Shown: one piece after another, positions 1 through 9,456 of the stretch
How the letters are laid out: every line of letters starts with the position of its first letter
Numbering within the stretch: the stretch's first letter is position 1
Source: Scenedesmus sp. ARA3
Lineage: Eukaryota; Chlorophyta; Chlorophyceae; Sphaeropleales; Scenedesmaceae
Direction of reading: 5' to 3'
Assembly (NCBI GenBank): GCA_004335835.1
Contig: RWJK01000797.1
Span: 1-19,836, forward strand
DNA: 19,836 bases
Made by a program: the position numbers and the translations under genes
The notes under the pieces: model-generated
What the model was told of the DNA's origin: nothing
Database searches by the model: none
Seen by the model: only the letters and a program-made list of their open reading frames with translations

Positions 1-582
1 TTGCTGCACCCTGTCAACTTGTCGAGGCTGTTAAGACCCCTGTGGAGCCACTGCTTGTCATCTTTTGCACCAACAACTGTCAGCTGCCTCTCGGAGTCCC
101 TGAGAGAGGCCCCTGAGCGATAAGCGGGCAAGCTGCAGGTCACTGCCTGACAGCATGAACATCAAGCCCGTTAGTTGCAAACCAAATATATGTAGAATGC
201 TGCGTTGAAGCGACACATATCACTTGGGCTTTCGAGGTGCTTCGAGGGGTGAATGGCGCGCTTTCCATCCAGCAGCAAGCACGCGGATCGCAATCATTAG
301 TTGGTTTCACGGGTTCTCAAAATACTTTGTGCTGTGCGTCCCCCTCAGCTCACAGCGGAAGGCGCGTACTTCAGCAGGTACAGGCCTGACGTCTTGAGCA
401 AGTCCTCATCAGGTCTCTGATGAAGCTTGAAACGGTCGTGTTTCATGATACAGCACCAAGCTTGCTTCCGCACCATTATGTATGCTCGTACGTATGCAGT
501 GATGCCTGACAGCGGCCTGGCCGGGCCCTGTACAACCTGTGAGCTTGTCACCTGTGCCCTGCTCTAAACGTGCTCATCGCAG
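1..582. other. No identifiable gene
   Basis: I see no convincing coding signal here on either strand. The longest open stretch, on the minus strand at 345-551, has no recognisable motif. A 15-codon ATG ORF at 253-300 (+) is too short to support. If the plus-strand gene that follows is real, its promoter and first exon(s) should lie here or before the window, because its first visible exon candidate begins in phase 1 after an acceptor ending at 582. Confidence 0.4.
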
Positions 583-2125
583 GGATAGCAGCAGCCGAAT
601 CAACAGCTCAAGAATGTTTCTTGCCATCATTCGAGCGGACCGGCCGGCCTGACCTGCTCTTCATGAAGGTCCAGGTATGGAAAACTTCAGAACTTCTGTG
701 CAAGGCAGTGACTGGACAGGACTCCCGTTCCAAGCCCGTGCTCCGTGTTGACAATACTAACAAACATTGAGAAGCCGTGCATCAGCCTTTCAGCACACCA
801 GCATCGTGCACTCGGCGACGGCTTTCTGCTGTGCAGCACTTGACCATGCTGTAGCACGACCTGACGCTGCCAGTCTTGCCCTTGTGATTCCTGCAGGCCA
901 ACAATACTACAGCTTCATGTTGCTCGGCCAGCCACCAGTGCCAGTTGATGCCGCCCGCGACCCGCTGCCAGGCTGCCACAAGGACAGGCAGCAGCCAGCA
1001 CCAGCAGCAGCAGCAGCAGCACCTGTGCCGCTTCCCGAGCGCAATCATGCAGCAGACGTTGCTGCCACCTTGGGAGCAGCATCAGCAGACTGCACATCAT
1101 CGCCTGTGGTGCCAGCTGCTGCTGCGGCTTCTGCTGTGGCAGGTGCAGCTGCAGAGGCGCCTGCAGGCACTGCAATTCCAGCAAGCAGTGCTGCTTGTGG
1201 TGCTGTGGATGCACCAGCAGCCCGGCGTGCAGCTGCTGCAGGAGTCGCTCCAGCACCTGCGGCTTTTACACAAGCAGCAGCTGCACAGGCCTTGCAGCGT
1301 GGCTTTTTCAGGGCAGCTAAGCGGAAGCCGGAGCCATGCAAGGGCCAGCTGCAGGGGCAGCAGAGGCACAAGGCACGCCGCACTGCTGCCAGCGCTGCTG
1401 CTGCACATGCAGACGAGTCCGGCGCAGGCAGCGGCGCTGCCGCCGCAGAAGTGCCTGCAGATACAGCAGTTGCTGTCATTGCTGGAGCGTGTTTGCGGTC
1501 CCAGCACTGCTACAGCATTAGTACTGGTGAGTGCAACGTTCGAAGAGCATGGCCAGCCTCATGCAAGCAGGCATGATGCTGGCAGGAGCATGCAGGGCCT
1601 GATGCAGCTGCCGCAGCCGCGCTGCTGGAGTGCTCAGGCTGGCCAGTACAGGGTGCCAAGGCCTCCTCCTCCTCCTCCTGCTCATCCTGCAAATGGCAGC
1701 TGCGCTCACAGCAATGCAATCTGGCCAGCTGGCATGGTGTGCCTGCTGCTCACAGTGGCAGTGGCTGTGTGTGGCTGCCACCATCACTGCCGCCACTGGT
1801 GCAGCATGCAGCTGGGCAGCTGTTTGCACTCGTGCCAGGCAACCTGTGCAGCCCACCCGCAGCAGCATCAGGTCACTTCACAGCTCAGCACACAGACTGG
1901 GAGCCACACAGCATGGCTGCATCCAGGCAGCAGCACCGCTATCAACAGCAGCAGCAGCAACAGCGGCAGCTGCAGCAATCCCAAGAGGTGCGTCAATCTC
2001 CCCTGGTTCCTGCAGCAGGGCATAGACGCGGCAGATGCTGCTGCTTCCACTTGCTGCGCTCAGGGATGGCAGCGCTGAAGCAGGTGCCTCGTCTTACCCA
2101 GCAGCGGGGGCGGCAGCAGCTGTAG
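583..2125 (+). CDS. Unrecognised Gln/Leu-rich protein, multi-exon gene model (5' end uncertain)
   Basis: I do not recognise this gene. The best model has three plus-strand exons: 583-674 (ends CAG|GTATGG), 897-1526 (follows TTCCTGCAG, ends CTG|GTGAGTGC) and 1586-2125 (follows ATGCTGGCAG, ends TAG). Junctions 674/897 and 1526/1586 both fall in phase 0. The middle exon uses mostly CTG, CAG and other G/C-ending codons and is rich in Leu and Gln, with helical-looking Gln/Leu stretches and a short poly-Gln near its start. The last exon has a Ser run, a Trp/Pro segment and a Gln-rich tail. The second intron would be only 59 nt. If it is not removed, the frame from 897 stays open to 2078 and gives a Cys/His-rich tail that looks less protein-like. 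An Ala-rich overlapping frame (767-1576) is a weaker competitor. No initiating ATG is assigned; the first in-frame ATG in the middle exon is at 948. Function, true start and last-exon frame are open. Confidence 0.35.
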
Positions 2126-2313
2126 CTCAGGCCGTGGCAGCAGCAGCAGAGGCTGAGGCTGAAGCCGTGGCAGACCATCCTCTACCAAGCGCGGCAGCAG
2201 TGCCGCCAAGCAGCTGCTTGAGCAACAAGCTTGCTAACAGCAGGGCTATGTTACCACCACAAAGGCAGCCATGGCCGTGCCGGCGTCAGGCTGGATCAGC
2301 AGCAGTGACGCCA

Positions 2314-2399
2314 GGCCTGGAGGTGGCCAGGGTTGGGATGATTGTCCGGCCTGGAGATGGCCAGGGTTGGGATGATTGTGCGGCCTGGAGGTGGCCAGG
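2314..2399. repeat. 34-bp minisatellite, about 2.5 units
   Basis: A unit beginning GGCCTGGAG and containing GGTTGGGATGATTG starts at 2314, again at 2348 and again, partially, at 2382, so the period is 34 bp. The units differ at only a few bases (GGTGG/GATGG, TCC/TGC). The period is not a multiple of three, so it is unlikely to be conserved as protein. Confidence 0.9.
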
Positions 2400-3561
2400 T
2401 GAGGCTGCTGTGGCAGCGGCAGGCAGCGCACAGCCCTAACCCTATGTACATCTGCATGACGATCACCACTTGCTGATAACATAGTGGATCCTCAAAGCTT
2501 GTGTGTTTCCGATCTGCCTTCGTCGCACATTGGCGCGCAACATGTGTGATGAAGCAGCTGTCCCGGCACACTGCAAGTAGGCACTGCTCATGCTCTGGTT
2601 GTTCCCGTGCTTGCAGGCAGGTGCACTGCAACATCCCGGACGACTCAGGGCAGCAACTCAGGCGTCAATCAGGCGAGCCTGGTCGACCAGTACCTTACTA
2701 ATGAGATCGTTCAGTACCCTTGTTCCAGGCGCAAGAAGGACGGCGTCCACGTGTGCATTGCAGCACGCCTGACATAACGTACGCCAGCGCTTGACTTATC
2801 AGGGCACACGGCCCAAAGGCGATGTCATCGGTTGCAGCAATCAAGCGCCTGCAGCTTGCATGCAGCAATTGCTGTGCGGCCCGGCTGTCACTGCGCCGCC
2901 AGCGCTGTCCCTGCGGGCTACTGCTGCGGGCCCTGGGCAGTTGCGTGCACTGCAGCTCCCGGGCAGGCAGCAGCGGCCGTGCACTGGCGCTGCTGGGTTT
3001 CCGTGAGCGGTCACATTTGACAGGAACGCTGGGCTGCCCAACACTGTGGTGCACAAAACATCAAATGGAGAAGGCTCAGTCTAGCATTGGCGTCGCCTGC
3101 CACATGTCAGGCTGGTGTGTGTGCCTGGCACGCAACTGCATGGTGGTCAGGGCGCACCGCAAATTATGTTCTCCGGGGATTGCAGCTGCGGTGACGTTTG
3201 GCATCTGCATTGCGCCGACCAACTATCGCAGCAGACCAAGCCATTGCAGCAGCTGGAGTGTGTTGCACATGGTGTGGCATGCGGACTACATACGCCTGGC
3301 GTGTGTCACTCATGGGACTTGTGCATGGCGCTGATGTGTGCAAGCTGATTTGCAGTGCAGCATAAAGGCTGTAGGCTTGCATCTTTTGCTTGATTTGCGT
3401 GGGTGCGCATCCAATGACTGTGCTCAAGTGGCGGCCACGCGTATGCGGCGTTCTGCAAGAGAGCAACGTGTGCCAGTGCGCTAGAATCACTGGCCGAATC
3501 CAGTGGATGGCTGATGGATCAAGTGGTTGCCCAATGAGCCTGTCATTGGCTCGAAAACGGG

Positions 3562-3582
3562 CTGTGTTCCCGTCGTGTAACA
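3562..3582 (+). repeat. Dispersed 21-mer, copy 1
   Basis: The 21 bases beginning CTGTGTTCCCGTCG and ending TGTAACA recur exactly at 9290-9310. Similarity continues for about 15 more bases as an A/C-rich segment followed by GTGT. In this copy the downstream ACACAC and GTGTGT can pair as a small hairpin. Both copies lie between genes. This may be the end of a mobile element or a conserved 3'-end element, since it contains TGTAA. Confidence 0.7.
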
Positions 3583-5036
3583 CACAAATCGTGTGTAACT
3601 GCTGTTCGGACGCCTGTACCTGGTTGTGATTGCCTGTTACATAGCGGCAGGGCACCAAACAGTGCGTGCCAAGTTTGGCAGAGTTTCAAACTGACGGCGC
3701 CGGCGTCTCTGCCTCATGCACACCACATCAGACTCTGCTCGCCAGCGACACAATCTCAGTGGCGGCTGCCAGCCTTACGGTACAAAGAGATGCCAGTCAT
3801 CTCTGGTAGCTCTGAAGGAACCAGCATAGTTGCAAGACTCATCATTGCTGACATGCAGCATGCAGGACTCGTAACCACCATTTCTGCATGCAGCACACAA
3901 GGTGGCTAATAACTAACGCAAAACTGGCGCTGAAGCCACTGTAATGCGCTCAGCAGCAGCATGAGCAGCAAACAGGCCAGCAGCCCGCCAACAAAAGGCT
4001 GCAAGATAAACACGTGAGCAGGGGAAAAGGGACTCTACATGGCATGTGACAACCACAGTGCTAGTGCCTATGCTACAGGTGTACCATCATTTGCCGTCAC
4101 CTGCAGCTGCAGGGCCTGCAGCAGGAACTGCATTGAGTGCAATATGTACGCAGCAAACACCGCCGCAGCAAGCCATGTGCCTGAAAATGCAATGCCGCTG
4201 CTTCTACCTACGTCATCAAAGAAAGACATCCACCCTCAAAACTCATTACGGTAAATGCAGCAGCTGCTCTACGAGCTGCACAGTGCTCCGCTGCTGCAGT
4301 TGAAACTGACACCTTTGGAAGTACCCCGCAGCCCCATGTAAAAAGCAAGCATACGCCGCCGCGGCGCGGCATATGAGGTGAAACAGAGTGTGCAAAGAGA
4401 AGCGCAAGAATCCTTCGAATGCATTGGGAATTGGCAAATCCAGCAGCACGGCTGCAGCAGCTGCTTGCCCATCCTGCACTGCCGCACGTGAACCAAATGC
4501 AACACATGCCCAAACACAACAGGCTTGGGCGTTGGCAGCTGAGCCAACATGACAGCAGCTGCCATGTGCAAAAGTGGTAGCCGTACCTCAATCCGCTACT
4601 GAGCCTCAGTCAATCCGCTGCTGCTGCTGCTGCTGCTATTGCGCAATCATCGATCAAAACGCTGCTGAGCCTCAATCAGCTGCAGCATTGCCAGCAGAAA
4701 AAAGCCCACCCGAGTGACAGCTGCCCTCAAACGGCAGCAGCACCGGCCAGCGCTAACAGCCACAAAAACAGCTGGAGGCAGCAGAGGTGGCACATGTTTG
4801 CCTCACTCCACCCTGCCACAGCGGACGCAGTCAAAGACTGTGCTACATACTGGCGGGACAGGAGGAGTACCAGGCAGCACCAGCATGAGCACCCAACACA
4901 CCCACTGCTGCTGCTGTTTCAGCACAACTCTGCCAGCATATGCTGCAGCAACCCGCAGCCTTCTTCCACAGAAGGCTGCTGAAAATCCATACATTGCTTC
5001 TGCTTAAAAAGCAAGTTGCTGAACTACAAAAGGGAC

Positions 5037-8000
5037 CTACTGCTTGCGGCGCAGCTTGCTCAGCCAGCCGCCGCGCTGCTGGTCCTGCTGCGTGCTGCTG
5101 CCTTTGCCCATCCCCAGCTCCACATCCTTATCCCCAATCAACACCACACCAGCCGGACCATCTCCGCTGCTGCTGCTGCTGGCGTCACCTGAATCTGCAC
5201 CGTCTGACAGGCCCTGCTCCGCATTACGAGCAGCAGCAGCAGCAGCGGAAGCAGCAGCAGCCATCTCCCGGTCCTCCTGGTCAAGCCTCTCCTCCTCTGT
5301 ATCCCTTTCTAGCTCCGCTGCTGCCAGCTGCTGCTGCAGGGACTCCGCCCTTTCCTGAGCCTTCTGCAGCTTCATGTGCAGCGCTGCATTGCCGGCATCT
5401 GTCTCTGCCTTGGCTGCCAAGCTGTTTACGCTGCGCTGCGTGCGTGTGAGCTTCCTCTTGATCCCTGCAGCCTTGCGAGTGAGCCTCAGCAGCGTGCGCT
5501 TGCGCTTGTAGTCCGCATCAAACAAGCTGCCGTTGCGCCACTTGATAATAACAAACGTTATGACAACCGCCCAGTAGAAGCAGTACAGGATCAGGATGAT
5601 CGGAGTGGGGCGCGACTGGTAGCCCAAAACGGCGTGCGCCAGCACAAAGAACTGCTTGCCGTGTGCGAACTCGTCGCTGCAGCAGCCGTTGAGGTCTGCC
5701 ACTGGCTTGTACTGCCAGGTCAACTCGTCTGCCCAGGGCGCGTAGGGGCCGTACATGCCCACCTTGGACAGCAGCTGCGTGCCCAGGCTCACCTGAAACA
5801 ACAGGGAAACGGCAGCAGCGGGCATGTGTGTGAGGGTTGTGACATATCAGGCAGCAGTGGGCCGTACATGCCCACCTTGGACAGCAGCTGCCTAGCAATG
5901 CAAGCTGCGACTGCACATGCAGAACACTTCGACGGCAACACCTAAGAACAGAGCACCAGCACCAAGACGCCTCGCCTGCCCCGCTGCGATGAAGAAGAGT
6001 GCCACCGTGGACAGCAAAACACACACAACACCAGGATCAAACCACAAACTGAAGGATCCAAAACAAACTAAAGGCCTAACAACAGGGCCTCACCTGCCCC
6101 GCTGCGATGAAGAAGAGTGCCACCGTTGACAGCACAAAGAAGATCTTCAGGTCCTTGATGCTGCGGCCGCCATAGTAGATGATGAAGCCCACAGCAAGGC
6201 CCACGATCAGCCCAGCCAGGCAGGCCAGCGGCAGCGCCCTGAAGCTGGTGTTGCTGCCCACACCTGCAAGTTCAAACGGTTGAAGTAACAATGTCAATAA
6301 CAAAGCCCACAGTGAGGCCCACAATCAGCCCAGCCAGGCAGGCCAGCGGCAGCGCCCTGAAGCTGGTGTTGCTGCCCACACCTGCATCGTTTGAGAGAAC
6401 GAATGGCAAAGGCGATGTTCAACTGACACACTCAAGGCAAGAAGATAAGGACGACGCAGCTGCGCATGGTGCATTCAAACAGCACCCCTGCACACCTGCT
6501 GAAAAGATGAGTGCTCTCAATGCCCTCCCACAACCTACACGCTATGCGCCACACACGCAGCCAAATAAATCAGAGGATCTGGTTCAAATGCAGCAACACG
6601 CCTCCTCACCTGCCAGGAAGATGATGCTTTCGATGCCCTCGCGCAGCACTGCTGAGGCTGCCAGCAGGAACACGCTCCAGGCGTGGCTGCGGGTGTGCAC
6701 GGGGGCCGCCTCGTCAGCAGCAGCCTTCTCCAGCGCCTGTGCGCGGTTGGTAGTGGGCGTTTGGTCGTAAACATGTTGGTGGTGAGCAGTTGGTTGTGAA
6801 CCTCCTAGTCAGGCAGGGACTGTGCGTGTTCGTGCATGTGCTGACGCTGGTGCTGGTGCTGCTGACGCCCCAGCAACTGCATGCCGCCGCCGCTGCTGCT
6901 GCTACCGACACTGCCTCAGGTTCAGGTTAAGGGTTGTCAGCTGCCCGCACCTGGCGCGCCGCGCCGTCCAGCTTGCGCATGTACTTCTGCTCCATGTTGC
7001 CGAAGCGCATCATGGCAAAGCCCAGGTAGGTGATCAGGATGCAGGCCACGTAGCTGATCACGCCCTGGAAGATCAGCTTGCCGTTGCCCTGACACAGCAG
7101 CAGCAGCAGCAGCAGCAGCACAATGTGAAATAGCCAGAGGTGCGTCTATCACTCGCCCGCCCGGGCATGCTGACAGACACAGCCACCTGCCACATGCCTG
7201 CTGCCGGCTGTTGTCACCAAGGACCATTGTCAGCGCCACCGCTGCCGCCGCCACCGCTGCCGCCGCTGCTGCTGCAGTGTTATTTGGAACTGCTGTGCAA
7301 AGCTGGTTGTTCAGCATCCTGTCACTGCTGCCTGCTGCTGCTGCTGGCTGCTCCTGCTGGCCCTGCTGATGCTCCTGGCTGCCTCTGCAGCTGAAAATGC
7401 TGGCCCACTGCAGCTGGCTGCTGTTGCTGTGGGTTACCACGTGGAACAGCCGTGATGAGGCCAGGTAGTACAGAACTGCTCAAAATGGAACTGCTGCTGC
7501 TGCTGCTGGTATAGCAGCTGACGCTGCTGTTTCAAGCGCACCTGGAACAGCCGTGATGAGGCCAGGTAGTACAGCGCTGCAAACACGCCGCCAGCAATGA
7601 TGCTGATGACGATGCCAGTGAAGGCACCCCACCACACTGCAAGGACAGCCACACGATCACACAAGTGACGCTGTGTTAGCAATTGCAGTGTGTTCTGGAT
7701 GCATCATATGTTACAGCAGGCGCATTACATGTGCAGTTGACTAACTGCTGTTATGTGTCAGGGTGCGTCACGACAGGCCACTGCCAAGACACGCCGCCAC
7801 CAGCAGCTCAACTGCAGTAATTGTATCGCCAGGCTGTAGCATCGTCATACATGCTGTGTTCAGGTTCCAACAGCTCTAACCCCATACTCAATCAAGCTGG
7901 TGCAGCTGGACTTAGCAATTCACTAACACTCACCTTGCCGCTTGAGCCGCGGCATGGTTCTGTTCATGCACTGCAGCAGCACTGCAATGATGACTGAGGC

Positions 8001-8066
8001 CTCCAGGGTCTCTCGCAGGAAGATGAAGAACGCCACCACGCTGAAGATGTCATGGAAGGCCACCAT
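5037..8066 (-). CDS. FTR1: FTR1-family high-affinity iron permease
   Basis: Plasma-membrane permease that carries ferric iron delivered by a multicopper ferroxidase (FOX1/Fet3 type) in the reductive iron-uptake pathway. The exons, in minus-strand order, are 8066-7934, 7636-7542, 7088-6951, 6736-6610, 6263-6094 and 5792-5037, giving 472 aa with phase kept at each junction. The start ATG (8066) is the first after an in-frame TGA and sits in GCAGCAGCCATGG. The first family motif, RETLE, is at residues 18-22 in a hydrophobic segment. The second, REGIE, is at 154-158, followed by SIIFLAG. Further membrane segments are near 48-70, 84-102, 175-195, 205-219 and 285-304. The loop at about 230-262 is Trp/Tyr/Cys-rich. 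After residue 310 comes a long cytosolic-type tail: a basic stretch, a likely coiled coil (about 318-400), an Ala run, an acidic Ser-rich part and a basic end. That tail is the least typical part. Several introns carry copies of exon edges (separate entries). No ferroxidase gene is in the window. Confidence 0.93.
5859..5891 (-). repeat. Intronic copy of part of FTR1 exon 6
   Basis: These 33 bases are identical to 5746-5778, which lie inside the start of FTR1 exon 6. The copy sits in intron 5, 113 bp upstream of the original in transcription order. On the sense strand it is preceded by GCTAG, so it has an AG directly before the matching segment. It does not include the real exon 6 acceptor. 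Confidence 0.93.
5969..6016 (-). repeat. Intronic copy of FTR1 exon 5 3' end with altered donor
   Basis: This 48-bp segment matches 6087-6134 with two differences. It spans the last 41 bases of exon 5 plus about 7 bases of intron. One difference falls on the donor: the real exon ends CAG|GTGAGGC, while the copy reads CAG|GCGAGGC. The copy lies in intron 5, downstream of the real exon. Confidence 0.93.
6303..6386 (-). repeat. Intronic copy of FTR1 exon 5 5' end including the acceptor
   Basis: This 84-bp segment matches 6185-6268 with three differences and lies 118 bp upstream of the original in transcription order, within intron 4. It includes the GCAG|GTGTGG acceptor junction and the start of exon 5. 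In the exon 5 frame it codes for nearly the same residues for about 26 codons. It then diverges, mostly by transitions, and reaches a TGA just before the real acceptor. Weak similarity continues into the flanking intron, as expected for an old tandem duplication. Confidence 0.93.
6745..6806. repeat. Diverged 31-bp tandem pair in FTR1 intron 3
   Basis: Two adjacent units of about 31 bp share the pattern TTGGT-N-GTG...TTGGT-N-GT-N-AAC with scattered substitutions. They lie in the intron just upstream of FTR1 exon 4. They do not resemble either flanking exon, unlike the other duplications in this gene. Confidence 0.55.
7095..7118 (-). repeat. (CTG)8 run abutting the FTR1 exon 3 acceptor
   Basis: The plus strand has eight CAG units, so the FTR1 transcript carries (CUG)8 ending only six bases before exon 3 (which starts at 7088 after TGTCAG). 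The run occupies the place of the polypyrimidine tract. Confidence 0.9.
7443..7473 (-). repeat. Intronic copy of FTR1 exon 2 3' end
   Basis: These 31 bases are identical to 7544-7574, the last bases of FTR1 exon 2, and lie 101 bp further downstream in intron 2. On the sense strand the real exon continues CCAG|GTGCGC and the copy continues CCACGTGGTA, so the donor-side AG has become AC. Confidence 0.93.
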
Positions 8067-9456
8067 GGCTGCTGCTCAGTTTCAAGCTGCTGCTGCTGCT
8101 TGTGATGATGATGACTCTGAGGGTTTTGCTGCTGCTGCAGCTGCTGCTGAGGGAAGCACTGCAGCTGGTGGTTGGGATGGTGGACGTCAGTCAACCTGAC
8201 CTGGCGGCCAGAGGCAGTCAACACCACAGGTGCAGTTCTGTGATGAGTCATGTGCGGCGGACAAAGTTGAACATGAACATGGATGTTTGTGACTTCTATT
8301 CCAGCGCGTACCAACTAATTTAGCTGCTCACGACAGCAGGCAGGTCAGCACCACAGCAAGGTGGTCTGCAGCCAGCAGGGCTTCACTGCTGCTGAGATCT
8401 GTGCTGATAAACCTTGTTGGCAAGCTTTAGGTGGTCCAAACAAAAGGGATGCACGGGTCACGCAGCTGCTTGGCAATCGCAGCCAGTAAACTGGCCGACA
8501 CAAGCTGCTCACCCAATTAATCGCTGGTCAGCGCTCGCTGACGAGAGCTTTGAATACCAACAACAGCCTTAGATGGCAGTATATCAATACAATGCGAGCA
8601 CAAAGTGTTGGACTGGGGCCGAGAGTGGCACGTAGCAGGTGGAACGTGGCAGGAGCCTGAATGCAGCGACTGAACAGCTGCATCTGCACACCAATCGCTG
8701 ATTAAGAGAACTGCTAATGCTACAGGCCCCCAGAAGTCGTGGACCAGCCTGGGCAGGACGTCCGACGGCACACGCCCAGCACACACTCCGCTACTAAAGC
8801 TGCTGCTGGGCCGCTCCGCATTTGACGATGTGTGTTTTTAAGCTACCTAAACCATTTCTTGCAGCCCTTTCACTCTTTCGCTTGCTGAGCTCTAATCAGG
8901 TTGACCGGTCATTCTCCCGGCCCGGCGATGGCCATGGGTGGGCGACCCAGCTTGAACTGTTCCCCTGACAGCTGCTCCATGCAGAGCGACACATGCACTG
9001 CTGCCGTCGCCGTGTAGTGACTGCACGATTAGAATCAGCACAGCTGCACCTGCACTTTGGAAGCCAAGGATCCAGTGGATCACCTGGGCACCACCTATGC
9101 CACTTGCTCAGCAAGTGCAAGGCTTGCAACACCAGCAAACAAGCGTCAGCAGCCATTGAAACATCACAACGCTCGACTCAACAGCCAAGTCTCATGCATA
9201 GCCGCATGGCCGCCGCAGCTTACTGAGCTCTACCTACACCATCATCGTGATTGAATGCTGTGACAGCATTGCTGTACTACATGTAGGGCCTGTGTTCCCG
9301 TCGTGTAACAAACATATTGTGTAGGGGCCCGCCGGGCCCGCATAACATGTGCTGTGGTCACTGTGGTCACCAGCAGCATGCCGTAATCACTACTGATATG
9401 GCACATGCGGGCATGGCCGCAGCATCACCACCAGAGACCATGTCCACACAAGCGTC
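8067..9456. other. Intergenic region; contains the FTR1 promoter and 5' UTR
   Basis: This is the gap between the FTR1 start and the DNAAF3 stop, both on the minus strand. CTG-rich sequence just upstream of the FTR1 ATG (about 8085-8160) is probably 5' UTR or proximal promoter. I could not assign a TATA box or iron-responsive element. The open frames here lack domain patterns and phase-compatible splice sites. One copy of the dispersed 21-mer is at 9290-9310, followed by a GGGCCC-GCC-GGGCCC motif and a doubled TGTGGTCAC. Confidence 0.5.
9290..9310 (+). repeat. Dispersed 21-mer, copy 2
   Basis: Identical to 3562-3582, with similarity running on through about 9326. It lies about 150 bp beyond the DNAAF3 stop codon in transcription order, antisense to that gene. 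Confidence 0.7.

Larger units (their letters stand above)
2126..5036. other. Long non-coding stretch between converging genes
   Basis: This region lies between the 3' ends of the plus-strand gene and FTR1. The open frames (for example 2822-3334 + and 3164-3658 -) are rich in Cys, His and Trp, have no domain pattern, and lack splice sites that would join them in phase, so I treat them as chance. It contains a 34-bp minisatellite (2314-2399), one copy of a dispersed 21-mer (3562-3582), and a (CTG)6 run at 4618-4635. Two related 20-bp segments flank that run at about 4595 and 4661. The FTR1 3' UTR should occupy the right-hand end. I did not find the algal TGTAA polyadenylation signal on the minus strand close to the FTR1 stop. 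Confidence 0.5.

Noticed and set aside
767..1576. Ala-rich plus-strand frame as the real coding frame of the first gene.
   Set aside because: It is the GCA reading of the CAG repeats, with many A-ending codons. It starts without an ATG and lacks the paired in-phase splice sites seen in the CAG/CTG frame.
3164..3658. A 164-codon minus-strand ORF as a gene.
   Set aside because: Its composition is rich in His, Cys, Arg and Trp, with no motif, no hydrophobic pattern and no supporting splice sites. It is best treated as a chance open frame.
5518..6024. A 168-codon minus-strand ORF overlapping the FTR1 exon 6 boundary.
   Set aside because: It is a frame-shifted shadow of exon 6 and intron 5. The FTR1 frame is fixed by family similarity and exon phase.
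6575..6600. A tRNA-like GGTTCAAAT box.
   Set aside because: There is no matching A box, acceptor stem or cloverleaf around it, and it lies in an FTR1 intron.
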